This document shows, one piece after another, positions 44,463 through 52,822 of a DNA stretch of 64,000 nucleotides. The DNA comes from Caldilineaceae bacterium (GTDB lineage Bacteria; Chloroflexota; Anaerolineae; Caldilineales; Caldilineaceae): contig JADLDO010000006.1 in assembly GCA_020846635.1 (NCBI GenBank), positions 97,138 through 161,137 of the forward strand. Direction: 5' to 3'. Position 1 is the first letter of the stretch. Every line of letters starts with the position of its first letter. Position numbers and translations under genes: made by a program. The notes below the pieces were generated by a model. The model was given only the letters and a program-made list of their open reading frames with translations, was not told where the DNA came from and searched no databases.

Positions 44463-45490
44463 TCACACACACCTTTCCCCTTGTTGAAGTTTCTGGCGAT
44501 GCTTATGAGATGGGCTACCAGCATGGCGCGCAGGCGGCAAACCTGATTGAGCGTTATTTGCTGCTGACGGAACGGCTGACGGGCCAACCGCGTGATTTGC
44601 TTTGCCAGAGAGCGCTGGCCTTTTTGCCTTACATGGAGAAACTCAGCCCTGCTTATGTGACCGAGGTGCGTGGTTTGGCCGCGGGTGCCGGGATCAGCTT
44701 TGAGGAGGCGTTGCTCTGCCAGGCGCGCGCCGAAGCGGGGCGTGTGCCTGATGGTGGCTGCACAGCTTTTGCGTTGAAGGGCGCGGCGACTGCGGATGGC
44801 GGGTTATTGGTGGGCCAAAATCAAGACTTAGAGCCGGAGTATGCCGATGTCGCTGTGCTGCTCAAGGTGAAGCCCAACGATGGTCGCCCGCGTGCGCTGA
44901 TCTTTACCTTTGCGGGTCAATTGGGCTATTCGGGCATGAACGAGCATGGGCTGTGCCACTTTGCCAATGCGCTTTATGATGCGCCCTGGCAGGTGGGATT
45001 GCCTCATTATCCACTCAAGCGGGTGATGTTGGAGCAGCGTTGCGCCGATGATTGTGTCGAGATCTTAGCTGCACACCGTACCTGCTCAGCCGCGAATGCC
45101 TTGATTGCCGATGCGGAGGGTAATGTGCGCGATATTGAGGTGCGTCCAGAGGGGATTTCACGCTTTGCCGATGACCATCCCGATTGGATCATCCACGCTA
45201 ACCATTACCTGACGCCCCAGTTTGCCTGTCACGAAACGAATTCGTTGGCCGATTCTTGCCCGCGCCTGGAGCGGATGCGCGCCCTGGTGCAGGCCGAGTG
45301 GGGTACGGTGACAGTGGCAACGATGCAGCGGCTCTTGGCGGATCATCAGGGTGATCCGGCTGGCATCTGTCGCCACGGTGACAAAGGGATGCATTCGATC
45401 TCCGGCTATATTGCCGAGCCAGGCAAGCGGCTATTTCATGTGCGCCGGGGGCATGGCTGTTTGGGTAGCTGGACGACGTATGAGGTGTGA
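44459..45490 (+). CDS. C45-family peptidase / acyl-coenzyme A:6-aminopenicillanic acid acyltransferase-like Ntn hydrolase
   Basis: About 343 aa. The N-terminal nucleophile of the mature enzyme is probably Cys101 in DGGCTAFAL, where the precursor would cut itself before Cys. Other family marks are GDAYEMGYQHGAQ at the start, GGLLVGQNQDLEP and GYSGMNEHGLCHFANAL. Such enzymes hydrolyse linear amides. The start at 44459 is coupled (ATGA) to the short ORF before it; an in-frame ATG at 44312 would add 49 unconserved residues. Ends before a CCCTCCCGGAAGC-type hairpin. Confidence 0.88.
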   Translation: MITHTFPLVEVSGDAYEMGYQHGAQAANLIERYLLLTERLTGQPRDLLCQRALAFLPYMEKLSPAYVTEVRGLAAGAGISFEEALLCQARAEAGRVPDGGCTAFALKGAATADGGLLVGQNQDLEPEYADVAVLLKVKPNDGRPRALIFTFAGQLGYSGMNEHGLCHFANALYDAPWQVGLPHYPLKRVMLEQRCADDCVEILAAHRTCSAANALIADAEGNVRDIEVRPEGISRFADDHPDWIIHANHYLTPQFACHETNSLADSCPRLERMRALVQAEWGTVTVATMQRLLADHQGDPAGICRHGDKGMHSISGYIAEPGKRLFHVRRGHGCLGSWTTYEV

Positions 45491-45511
45491 CGTCGTTATT
45501 GTGCTAGAATA

Positions 45512-45554
45512 ACTTCTTCCGGAAGCCTGAAGCTTTTGGAAGAAGTAGTTTTTA
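45512..45554 (+). terminator. CCCTCCCGGAAGC-family terminator after C45 gene
   Basis: 15-nt arms (45512-45526 and 45532-45546), with G-T and mismatch tolerance, followed by AGTTTTT. Confidence 0.8.
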
Positions 45555-45586
45555 CCCGCTTCTTTTCCCACTAGAAATGAGAACTT

Positions 45587-46465
45587 ATGCGATTAGCAAC
45601 CACGGGATTTTTGCCCGCGGACTTGCGCCAGGTGGACGACTCGGTCGCCCAGCGGTTGCGCGCGGCTGGTTTTGTTGGGTGTAGCTGCGTGTTCTCCGAC
45701 CCAACGGCACCAACCGCGTCAGAATTGGACCGGTTGCGCGACACGCTTTGGCATAATGGGGTTGGTGTTGCCCAGGTCAACGGCAGGTATGAGAGTTTGG
45801 TGAATCCTGACGAGGCGCTGCGCCGGCGAGGGCTTGAGACGTATCGATCCTTGATTCAGATCTGTGCGCGCTTGCAGGGAGACAATGTCTATGTGCGTCC
45901 TGGCTCGTTGAATCCGGGTGGGCATTGGTGGCCTCATCCAGAGAACCACAGCGAGGCAACAATCGACCGGCTGGTAGACAGCTTGAGCCAGATTGCCCGT
46001 GATGCTGAGGAGGCGGGTGTGGTCGTGGTGGTCGAGGGGCATACGGTTTCGCCGCTGGATACGGCGGCGAAGGTGCGTGAGGTGATCGACCGCGTAAATT
46101 CCTCCGCGCTCAAGTTTAATTGTGACCCGGTGAACTTTGTCTCCTCTGTGCAGGATGCCTATCACTCACGGCGGGTTCTGGATGATCTTTTTGATACACT
46201 GGGAGAATTGAACTGGGCGATCCATGCCAAAGATATGGCTGTGGAAGATCGCCATGTGGTGCATATCAGCGAAGTGGTGATGGGGCGAGGGCGCATGGAT
46301 TTGGGCTATATGCTAGAGCGTTTTGCTGCGATACGTCCCGAAGGCTATGTGATCGTGGAGCATCTCCCCGATGAGTTGATTCCCGAAGCGCGCGATGCAC
46401 TGTTGGCGGCAGCGGCAAAGGTGGGCATTGTTTGGCAAGATCAGCCGCACGCTCTCAAGCGATAA
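45587..46465 (+). CDS. Sugar phosphate isomerase/epimerase-family TIM-barrel protein
   Basis: A 292-aa xylose-isomerase-like TIM barrel. The four metal-binding residues of the family are visible: Glu in VVVEGHTVSP, Asp in KFNCDPVNFV, His in WAIHAKDMAVED and Glu in VIVEHLPDE. Members isomerise or epimerise sugars or act as dehydratases. It lies 55 nt before the SDR gene on the same strand and probably shares its transcript. Confidence 0.9.
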   Translation: MRLATTGFLPADLRQVDDSVAQRLRAAGFVGCSCVFSDPTAPTASELDRLRDTLWHNGVGVAQVNGRYESLVNPDEALRRRGLETYRSLIQICARLQGDNVYVRPGSLNPGGHWWPHPENHSEATIDRLVDSLSQIARDAEEAGVVVVVEGHTVSPLDTAAKVREVIDRVNSSALKFNCDPVNFVSSVQDAYHSRRVLDDLFDTLGELNWAIHAKDMAVEDRHVVHISEVVMGRGRMDLGYMLERFAAIRPEGYVIVEHLPDELIPEARDALLAAAAKVGIVWQDQPHALKR

Positions 46466-46520
46466 TCCATAACTATAATCCATTTACGTAGCTTCAAAAA
46501 CTAGAGCCTAAAGGTATCTT

Positions 46521-47291
46521 ATGACGCAAGCAGACTATCCTGGCGATCTGACGGGTAAGGTGATTGTGGTGACAGGCGGCGCGCAAGGCATCGGCGGCGC
46601 GGCGGCGCGGCTTTGTGCCGCGCGCGGTGGGCAAGTCGTGATCGTCGATTGGAACGCCGCGACGGGTGCAGAGGCAGCCGCAGCCTTGAAGGCGGCGGGT
46701 CACAGCGCGTGCTTTATGCAGGTCGATGTGCGCTCGCCGGAGGCGGTAGAACGGTTGATGGGAGAGATCCGGGCAAGCTATGGGCGGATCGATGTGCTGG
46801 TCTGTGCGGCTGGAATCTTCAAGGGGGCCTTTCAGCCGCCAGATGAACTGAGCGTGGAGGATTTTGAGGCGGTGATCGATGTCAACGTCAAGGGGGTCTT
46901 CCTTTGCACCAAATATGCTATGCCCCTCTTTGACGCGCGCGGGGCCGGTGGCACAATCATTATCATCGGGTCGGGCGCCGGGGTGACAGGCGCAAGTGGC
47001 TCGTTGGCCTATGGCGCAAGCAAGGGAGGCGTCAATGGCTATGGTATGACGCTGGCACGCCACATTGCCAATCGTCAGATTCGGGTCAATGTGCTCTGTC
47101 CGGGTGGCATTAATACGGAGCTAAAGCTCGGCGTTGTGGAGGCACAGGCGCGACGAGAGGGGCAGGTGGTAGACTCTGCCCTGAACGAGGCCAAGCAAAC
47201 GTTGGGTGATCCTGAAGGAGTGGGCCGCGTGATTGCGTTCCTGGCATCGGATGAAGCAGCCTATGTGCGTGGGACACTCTTTACGCGCTAG
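46521..47291 (+). CDS. Short-chain dehydrogenase/reductase
   Basis: A 256-aa classical SDR. The cofactor motif is TGGAQGIGGAAARL, followed by Asp (VIVDWNA) that favours NAD. The catalytic Ser-Tyr-Lys are in GSGAGVTGASGSLAYGASKG. The C-terminus ends YVRGTLFTR, without the usual VDGG segment. The isomerase gene upstream suggests action on a sugar or polyol. Confidence 0.92.
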   Translation: MTQADYPGDLTGKVIVVTGGAQGIGGAAARLCAARGGQVVIVDWNAATGAEAAAALKAAGHSACFMQVDVRSPEAVERLMGEIRASYGRIDVLVCAAGIFKGAFQPPDELSVEDFEAVIDVNVKGVFLCTKYAMPLFDARGAGGTIIIIGSGAGVTGASGSLAYGASKGGVNGYGMTLARHIANRQIRVNVLCPGGINTELKLGVVEAQARREGQVVDSALNEAKQTLGDPEGVGRVIAFLASDEAAYVRGTLFTR

Positions 47292-47341
47292 AAGTATGTT
47301 CTAGAAATGGTCTATACGTGCGCTTTGTGGGGTAGAGTGCT

Positions 47342-47995
47342 ATGGCAAAATCTGCGATAAGTACAGAGGATCTCGACAGCCAGTATCGCCGGCCCTCCGG
47401 TACGCTCGGCAGGCGCATTGGCCGCGAGATGGCACAGAACCATCTGCCCGAGAACCTGTGGACTGTGGCGCGGCTCGATCCGCAGCCAGGAGACTACATT
47501 CTCGAAATTGGCTTTGGGCCGGGCGTGGCGATTCAAGAGCTTTCAAGGCATGTAACAACGGGCTTGATCGCTGGGGTGGACTTTTCAGAAACGATGGTGT
47601 ATGAGGCAAGTAGGCGCAATGCGCGGGCTATTCAGACCGGGCTTGTGAAATTGCATTGTGCTGACGTTGCAACCTTGCCTTTTGATGATGCTTCGTTTGA
47701 TAAGGTCTATAGTATTCACAGTCTTTATTTTTGGCCGGAACCACTCAAGGCACTCAAAGAGATACAACGCGTGCTCAGGCCAAACGGGATCGTTGTGGTT
47801 ACGGTGCTTCCTAAAGACAAATGGTCCGCCAATCCCCCAGACTCGGCACTTAAGTATGGCACGCCAGAATGTATACCCTATTATGGGCACGAAATTGAGA
47901 CATTAATGGCGTCTGCTGGTTTTGATTCGACGCGAGTTGAGGCCGATGCAGCGACAGGGAATGACTCTAGCTATTCAGTGCTCGGCATGAAATAA
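47342..47995 (+). CDS. Class I SAM-dependent methyltransferase
   Basis: A 217-aa methyltransferase. Motif I is ILEIGFGPGVAIQEL at about residues 57-71, the acidic end of strand 2 is GVDFSETMVYEA, and motif post-I/IV is LPFDDASFDKVYSIHSLYFW. The FRAxxN-type C-terminal half resembles UbiE-like enzymes (RVLRPNGIVVVTVLPKD). Substrate unknown. Single gene with its own terminator. Confidence 0.93.
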   Translation: MAKSAISTEDLDSQYRRPSGTLGRRIGREMAQNHLPENLWTVARLDPQPGDYILEIGFGPGVAIQELSRHVTTGLIAGVDFSETMVYEASRRNARAIQTGLVKLHCADVATLPFDDASFDKVYSIHSLYFWPEPLKALKEIQRVLRPNGIVVVTVLPKDKWSANPPDSALKYGTPECIPYYGHEIETLMASAGFDSTRVEADAATGNDSSYSVLGMK

Positions 47996-48030
47996 CGATT
48001 CAATTGCGTTTATAGAATGCGTTGTTCTGC

Positions 48031-48080
48031 ACCCTCCCGCGTCCAAAGGGCTCCCGTCCGAGGCCTCCGGGAGGGTTTTC
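48031..48080 (+). terminator. CCCTCCCGGAAGC-family terminator after methyltransferase gene
   Basis: ACCCTCCCG (48031-48039) pairs with CGGGAGGGT (48068-48076), TTTTC tail. The inner part differs from the other copies but shares the CCAAAGGGCTCCC insert of the copy at 24450. Confidence 0.8.
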
Positions 48081-48139
48081 TCATTGCCGGTATTTTGTCA
48101 GCGTCATCAAGCGACAGAAGAGATTGCGCCTTTACTGGG

Positions 48140-49321
48140 CTACTTGCCACCTAGAGCCTCTAGCGCGAAATGTCGTACCTGTTTGGCGTAATAGTCGTGA
48201 TGCTCAATCAGACCCAAATGTCTGGCTGGTTTGAGTACGACAAGTCGTGAGTCCGGCACATTTTCGTCGATAAAGAGACTTGCTTCAGGCTTGCAGAGCG
48301 GATCTTGATCGCCGGGAACCACGAGCACAGGTACATCAATGGTCTTGAGTGTCTCGGTGGCATCATAGTGGAGCATGCCAAACATCCCACGCGCCAAGAC
48401 AGCGGGCGAGGCATGGAGTTGGTAGCTGGTGGCAAATTCGATCTGATCCCAACTTTCGCCGCCTGCATAGCTCGTCCACTTGGTGGCGAGATGAGCAGAA
48501 CCATTTAGATAGCGCGTCCAGTTCATGAGCCAAACCAGCGGTGATAGCCAGATCGTTAGGTAGAGCAGCGGCACGATGACTGGACGCTCTAGGGCCGTGA
48601 AGAATGGCGCTCCTTTGACGGTACGCACTGGGTTGGTATAGGTAGTATGCGTGAGTACCAGACCCCTTACACTTGCGCCGAGGGCAGTAGGAAAGAGGCG
48701 GCAAAACGTTTGGGTGATCATGCCTCCAATGCTATGTCCCAAGAGAATTGCTGGGCGACCTTTGGCTAACCCTAATACTGCTTCTAGGTCACGCGCCATC
48801 TTTTCCAGACTATAATCGCGGTTATCCGGTTGCGTCGAAAGCCCCAGCCCGGGCTCATCCCAAACAATAAGCCGGAAGTGATCGGTCAACTCTTGCTTTA
48901 GATAGTGCCATTCTGTGCTGTTCATGCCCCAACCATGAGTCATGACAATGGGCGGCCCGCCTTCTGGACCATAGAATTCGACCTGTAGCTCTGTGCCATC
49001 GGGACGCTGCAATCTCTGCATTGAACCTTCACGCGTCTGCCGAGGCGGATCCAGGTCGGAATGTTTTCTTTGACCACTGCCCAAGAGCAAAGGTAACAAC
49101 GCTCGGCCCGCAAAGGCCCAAATAAGTAGAATGAGCCCTGCGAGCAGCATGGCTGTCAGTGCATTAAAGCCAAAAGTGGGCTCGAACACAAAACGGTTTA
49201 GCTCCGGCTCGTAAGTCCAAACACGTTGGTACCACTCATAGAGGAGATAAAAAGCGCCTCCAATAATCCCGAAAGAGAGCAAACCAAGTAACCAGGATGT
49301 GATGATGAGTGATGGAATCAT
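48140..49321 (-). CDS. Alpha/beta hydrolase with N-terminal membrane helices
   Basis: About 393 aa. Two N-terminal hydrophobic segments (from IPSLIITSWLLGLLSFGIIG, then LTAMLLAGLILLIWAFAGRA) anchor the protein. The hydrolase domain has HGWGMNSTEW (oxyanion region), nucleophile elbow GHSIGG, a late Asp (VVPGDQDPL), and catalytic His near ARHLGLIEH. A longer reading from a TTG at 49360 is possible, but the ATG at 49321 fits the first helix. Substrate unknown; lipase- or esterase-like activity is inferred. Confidence 0.9.
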   Translation of the reverse strand: MIPSLIITSWLLGLLSFGIIGGAFYLLYEWYQRVWTYEPELNRFVFEPTFGFNALTAMLLAGLILLIWAFAGRALLPLLLGSGQRKHSDLDPPRQTREGSMQRLQRPDGTELQVEFYGPEGGPPIVMTHGWGMNSTEWHYLKQELTDHFRLIVWDEPGLGLSTQPDNRDYSLEKMARDLEAVLGLAKGRPAILLGHSIGGMITQTFCRLFPTALGASVRGLVLTHTTYTNPVRTVKGAPFFTALERPVIVPLLYLTIWLSPLVWLMNWTRYLNGSAHLATKWTSYAGGESWDQIEFATSYQLHASPAVLARGMFGMLHYDATETLKTIDVPVLVVPGDQDPLCKPEASLFIDENVPDSRLVVLKPARHLGLIEHHDYYAKQVRHFALEALGGK

Positions 49322-49437
49322 AGATAAAGTGGAAACCTCAAGTGATAGTAAACCAAACAAGGTACAAGCGTAGGAGGTAGGAGATAGTTTTTCGTTGCAG
49401 GCCCATTAGACGGGTATGTTTAGACACAAGTGAAAGA

Positions 49438-49482
49438 ACAGTGCTCGACACTCAGATAAAAAATAAACGTGTCGAGCACTGT
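49438..49482 (-). terminator. 14-bp hairpin at the end of the ferritin-like gene
   Basis: Perfect stem ACAGTGCTCGACAC (49438-49451) with its complement at 49469-49482, 17-nt A/T-rich loop. On the minus strand it follows the stop at 49529 and has a short U-rich tail. Confidence 0.6.
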
Positions 49483-49528
49483 CACACATGCTGTTCAGCA
49501 TACTGGTATAAAACCGGAGACTCACGGT

Positions 49529-50224
49529 TTAGACATGGGGCCTCGTACCTGTGGTGCTGCTGGGTTTGCTGCTCTTGCTACTGCTCATGCCTGTGCTGCT
49601 ACTGCTACGGGTACTGCTTCCATTGCCACTTTCGCTGGCAGCGGTATTCCTCCAGGCATTCTGGCTGTTCTCGAGTGCCTGTTGTGCGCTCATTTCGTTC
49701 GTGATTGTTACATCGTCCCGCAAATCCGCCACGACCACAGCGGGTATGATCTGGTTGATTTCCATGATGAGCGACGCATAGTGTCTCAGATGGCGCAGCG
49801 CAAGATCCGCCGTAGCCTGATCTTGTAGGGCGAGTCCGGTCGTGTGCAGCATGGTGTAGCTGACGGCAGCCAAGTTCAGCGCCGTATAGTCATCGCGTAA
49901 CATCTTCGAAACTGTCTCATTACGCATCTTGTCATACATGCCGGCAACGGCTCCCATGACCGTGGTAGCCATTTCTTTGATCCCCTTGCCAGGATCACCG
50001 CCAAGTAGCTCAAGGTGTTGCTTCAGATGCTGTGCGTGCTGCTCAGTCATCTGTGCAACATCATTGATAATCTGGCTGGCTTGCGGATTGTGCTTGTAAA
50101 CGTCACTGTCCTCCGTCTGGCGTTTCACAGCAGTTCCAATGTGATCCTCTACCGCGATCATATCACTCACGTACTTTTGCAAGATCTCATTGCGTTCCTT
50201 GCTTTTGTTATCCTGAGTACTCAT
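49529..50224 (-). CDS. Ferritin-like stress protein (DUF892/YciE-type helical bundle)
   Basis: A 231-aa protein of long amphipathic helices with repeated His/Glu/Asp positions. Examples are KYVSDMIAVEDHIGTAVKRQ, MTEQHAQHLKQHLELLGGDP, YTMLHTTGLALQDQATADLA and HLRHYASLIMEINQIIP. This is the look of a four-helix ferritin-like bundle as in the DUF892 stress proteins; metal binding by the E-x-x-H motifs is inferred. The last 45 residues are a Ser/Thr-rich, presumably unstructured tail. GGAGAG precedes the ATG. Likely single-gene unit. Confidence 0.75.
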   Translation of the reverse strand: MSTQDNKSKERNEILQKYVSDMIAVEDHIGTAVKRQTEDSDVYKHNPQASQIINDVAQMTEQHAQHLKQHLELLGGDPGKGIKEMATTVMGAVAGMYDKMRNETVSKMLRDDYTALNLAAVSYTMLHTTGLALQDQATADLALRHLRHYASLIMEINQIIPAVVVADLRDDVTITNEMSAQQALENSQNAWRNTAASESGNGSSTRSSSSTGMSSSKSSKPSSTTGTRPHV

Positions 50225-50380
50225 AGACTCTCCTTATTTCTCTGCCTACAACGGGCGCAAACTATCCGCCTTATTCCCACGCTACTAGAAATAACAATTT
50301 ACTAGGGAGAGTGACAAAAGTATAGGTGTCGGGATATAGGTTAGGGTTGGGAAGAAGGGTAGGTTACTACAACTTCTATG

Positions 50381-50887
50381 TCAGGAAAGGAGTGCTGCGT
50401 GCCATCGCTCAAGTTTGACCGCTGTGGGGATGGAGCGATTGGCGGGGCTGGTGGAAGGGAGGGGAATCAGGGTCAATGGCTCCTGTATAGAGGCGGGAAG
50501 GGTGGGCAGAACCAGGCGCGTAAAGGCAGTTGCGGCCTTAGAACCATTCAAGCAAATGCGCTGGATAGTTGGATAGGTCGTCAGCAGCCAGCCAAAGTCG
50601 TTGGGGAGTTCGCTGGCAGGCACAATGGCAGTGTCGAGGCTGCCTTCGCGCTCGCACTCTTTGAGTACATCCCAGAGCGCCACCCCTGCTGTTTGGAGTG
50701 CCTGCAAGCGTTCGGCGTAAGGAGCGGCGGCTTCAACACCGAAGATCTCTGCCATAAAGGGCCAGAAGAAATTGTGGGGGTGGGCATAGTATTGCCCGGC
50801 ACGCAGCGACCGGCTACCTGGCATGGAACCGAGGATTAGCACGGTCGCATTTTGCGTGACAACGGGCGGAAAACTGGTTAAGCGCAT
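50381..50887 (-). CDS. DNA-deoxyinosine glycosylase (uracil-DNA glycosylase superfamily)
   Basis: A 168-aa repair enzyme. The superfamily motif A is LILGSMPGSRSLRAGQYYAH followed by NFFWPFM, characteristic of the hypoxanthine-/deoxyinosine-glycosylase group. The C-terminal motif is LPSTSPAN. It would remove deaminated bases. AAGG lies close upstream of the ATG. It is upstream of the ferritin-like gene on the same strand, but a gap of about 150 bp suggests a separate unit. Confidence 0.9.
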   Translation of the reverse strand: MRLTSFPPVVTQNATVLILGSMPGSRSLRAGQYYAHPHNFFWPFMAEIFGVEAAAPYAERLQALQTAGVALWDVLKECEREGSLDTAIVPASELPNDFGWLLTTYPTIQRICLNGSKAATAFTRLVLPTLPASIQEPLTLIPLPSTSPANRSIPTAVKLERWHAALLS

Positions 50888-50915
50888 TTGGCCTTAGAGC
50901 ATACTCAAGAGAATA

Positions 50916-52388
50916 CTACTGCCACTCGTAAAAGTCCTTGCGCGCCCGCTTAAACTCACTTGGGTCGCGGTTCATGTCACAGGCCCCACCGGAATCGACT
51001 AAGATAATGTCGGCGCTTACGGGTTCATAGGCAGCGCGTGGGGCGACTGTGCCTTTGGCGACGAGGATCTTTTGCTGCTGTGGCACGATGCCCACCGAAG
51101 TCAACTGGTGGATGCTCATGGGGGAAGTCCGCCGGCTGTTGAGAACCAGCAGCCCACCCTTGCCGGGTGTAGTGCGGTTGACCTCTACCACGGCGCTCAG
51201 TCCGGCATTGCCAAAGCGCGCGCCCCCATGCCGCCGCTCGGTCTCCTCAAAGGTCCCATCGTGCAGCGTACGCACGCGGCCCGTGATGGGGATGGTTGGC
51301 CCGTGGAATTTATCGGCCTTGCCGCCTACGTTGAGCGAAACCGTTGCGCCAATGCCCGCTTTGGCACACGCCTCGACTGATTCGGGGTCATAAATGGCGA
51401 TGACCCATCCATCGGCCTTTTGCTTGAGTAGCTCCTCAAGAATGAGTGTAGAGTCCGCTGCCGCGCCACCGCCTACGTTGTCGCCCGCATCAAAGAGCGT
51501 CACCGGAGTTGCACTGGCACTCATCGCCTTGCGTACGGCCTCCGCCGGATTGGGCAGATTCGGGGTTAGCTCGTTACGCGCTGCCCACATCAGGCCGGCA
51601 ATGCGATCGGCACCTCGTTCTGCCAACTCCTGGTCGCCATCAGCAACCACGACGATGCTCGGCCCCATTTCGGGTACATCAGCATATTGATAGCCCGCGG
51701 CAATGCTGACCGCGAGGATGCCCGGCTCTTTTTCCAGGTCAATTGCGGCTTGCATAATCGGCTGCATGGGGGGGAGGCTGGTGTTGTGAAAGGCGATATT
51801 AAAGAGGACTTTGGGCTTGCGAAAGGCTGTGACGGGGTTGACCTCTTTGCGAATGGTGCGTACCAGGAGATCGGCGGCTTGTAGGCCGCGCTCGCGCTGG
51901 TCGATGTGGGGGGTGGTCTTGTAGATGATCAGCGCATTCGAATCGCGCACCAGTTGTTCGGGGATGTTGCCATGATAGTCGTGGGTGACGACGATGGGGA
52001 AATCCGGCCCCATCAACTCGCGCACGCGCCGCACCGTCTCTCCGTCGCCTTGTGGATAATCTTCGGCAACCATCGCCCCGTGGAGCGCGAGTAGAATACC
52101 GTCGATCTGTCCTTTGGCCGCGCGTAAGTTATCCAGAATTTCACCGGTAATGGTTTCGTAGGCTTCGCGGGTGACTGTACCCGATGGGGTTGCGTTGGCC
52201 CCTAGTGTGGCGTGAAGGTCAAAGTCATATTCTTCAGCCCCGGCAATATAGCCCGCCACTTCATGAAAGGTGGGGGCGAAATGGTCGATCATGGCCTGGC
52301 CGCGATGGATCGTGAAGTCTTTGAGCGCGGTGGGCGTGGCGGCAAAGGTGTTGGACTCATGTGTAAAACTGGCAATGGCAATACGCAT
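50916..52388 (-). CDS. M81-family metallopeptidase (MlrC-like)
   Basis: A 490-aa protein. N-terminal MRIAIASFTHESNTFAATPT is diagnostic for the MlrC/M81 family, whose founding member is linked to degradation of linear microcystin. Metal ligands are expected in THES (His, Glu), in LALHGAMVAED and in VTHDYHGNIPE. A conserved GDNVGGGAAADSTLILEEL block follows near the middle. GGAGGAG precedes the ATG. Divergent from the enolase-superfamily gene across a repeat-rich region. Natural substrate in this organism unknown. Confidence 0.93.
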   Translation of the reverse strand: MRIAIASFTHESNTFAATPTALKDFTIHRGQAMIDHFAPTFHEVAGYIAGAEEYDFDLHATLGANATPSGTVTREAYETITGEILDNLRAAKGQIDGILLALHGAMVAEDYPQGDGETVRRVRELMGPDFPIVVTHDYHGNIPEQLVRDSNALIIYKTTPHIDQRERGLQAADLLVRTIRKEVNPVTAFRKPKVLFNIAFHNTSLPPMQPIMQAAIDLEKEPGILAVSIAAGYQYADVPEMGPSIVVVADGDQELAERGADRIAGLMWAARNELTPNLPNPAEAVRKAMSASATPVTLFDAGDNVGGGAAADSTLILEELLKQKADGWVIAIYDPESVEACAKAGIGATVSLNVGGKADKFHGPTIPITGRVRTLHDGTFEETERRHGGARFGNAGLSAVVEVNRTTPGKGGLLVLNSRRTSPMSIHQLTSVGIVPQQQKILVAKGTVAPRAAYEPVSADIILVDSGGACDMNRDPSEFKRARKDFYEWQ

Positions 52389-52460
52389 AGATCTCCTCCG
52401 CTGGGGATAGTGCCGTGTGGATGGGGTATGGCTCTGAGCAAATAGGATGCAAGTACGCCT

Positions 52461-52493
52461 AAGATTAAGATTAGGATTGAGATTGAAATTAAG
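52461..52493. repeat. Degenerate hexamer microsatellite
   Basis: Five consecutive six-base units: AAGATT, AAGATT, AGGATT, GAGATT, GAAATT. Confidence 0.8.
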
Positions 52494-52606
52494 CTAGGGG
52501 CTACGTGGTTGTTTACACAATCATGGCTTGTTGTGGAGAATTATGCAAGATTTCAGAGATGATTTGGCATTTTGCCCCGTTTACAAGTAGACTTGACAAC
52601 AGCACA

Positions 52607-52623
52607 CCGGATGGCACATCCGG
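52607..52623. promoter_or_regulatory. Palindrome CCGGATG-GCA-CATCCGG, possible operator
   Basis: Perfect 7-bp inverted repeat with 3-nt centre. Its core GATGGCACATC recurs at 52672-52682, 62 bp further on. Placement between divergent genes fits a regulator-binding pair. Confidence 0.45.
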
Positions 52624-52772
52624 CTTGTGCGCCACCATTTTCCTCCGGTGATGCTGCTTCACACGACGACAGATGGCACATCACCTCCAAGCTCCTGGTC
52701 TGCCTATACATCACTTTTTGAGTCCCTGTAACTTCATTTTTCCGAAACTGTGGATCTTCCCAAACTATAGAT

Positions 52773-52811
52773 TCTAGTCATTGAATCTAATCAGTGGATC
52801 TAATCATTGGA
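52773..52811 (+). repeat. Three 13-bp tandem repeats in gene leader
   Basis: TCTAGTCATTGAA (52773-52785), TCTAATCAGTGGA (52786-52798) and TCTAATCATTGGA (52799-52811). The ribosome-binding AAAGGAA follows directly. Confidence 0.85.
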
Positions 52812-52822
52812 AAGGAATCGAG

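Larger units (their letters stand above)
52389..52822. other. Repeat-rich divergent intergenic region
   Basis: 433 bp without a gene. Contents in order: a degenerate hexamer repeat of AAGATT type (52461-52493), a hairpin CCGGATG-GCA-CATCCGG (52607-52623), a second GATGGCACATC (52672-52682), and three 13-bp tandem repeats (52773-52811) just before the ribosome site of the enolase-superfamily gene. Confidence 0.75.

Noticed and set aside
46463..46484. Direct repeat ATAATCCAT twice between the isomerase and SDR genes
   Set aside because: Only 9 bp and AT-rich; could be chance.
46521..47291. SDR seemed truncated because it ends YVRGTLFTR without the VDGG segment
   Set aside because: Endings of this type occur in some complete SDR proteins as far as I recall, the catalytic residues are present and there is no sign of a frameshift after the stop.
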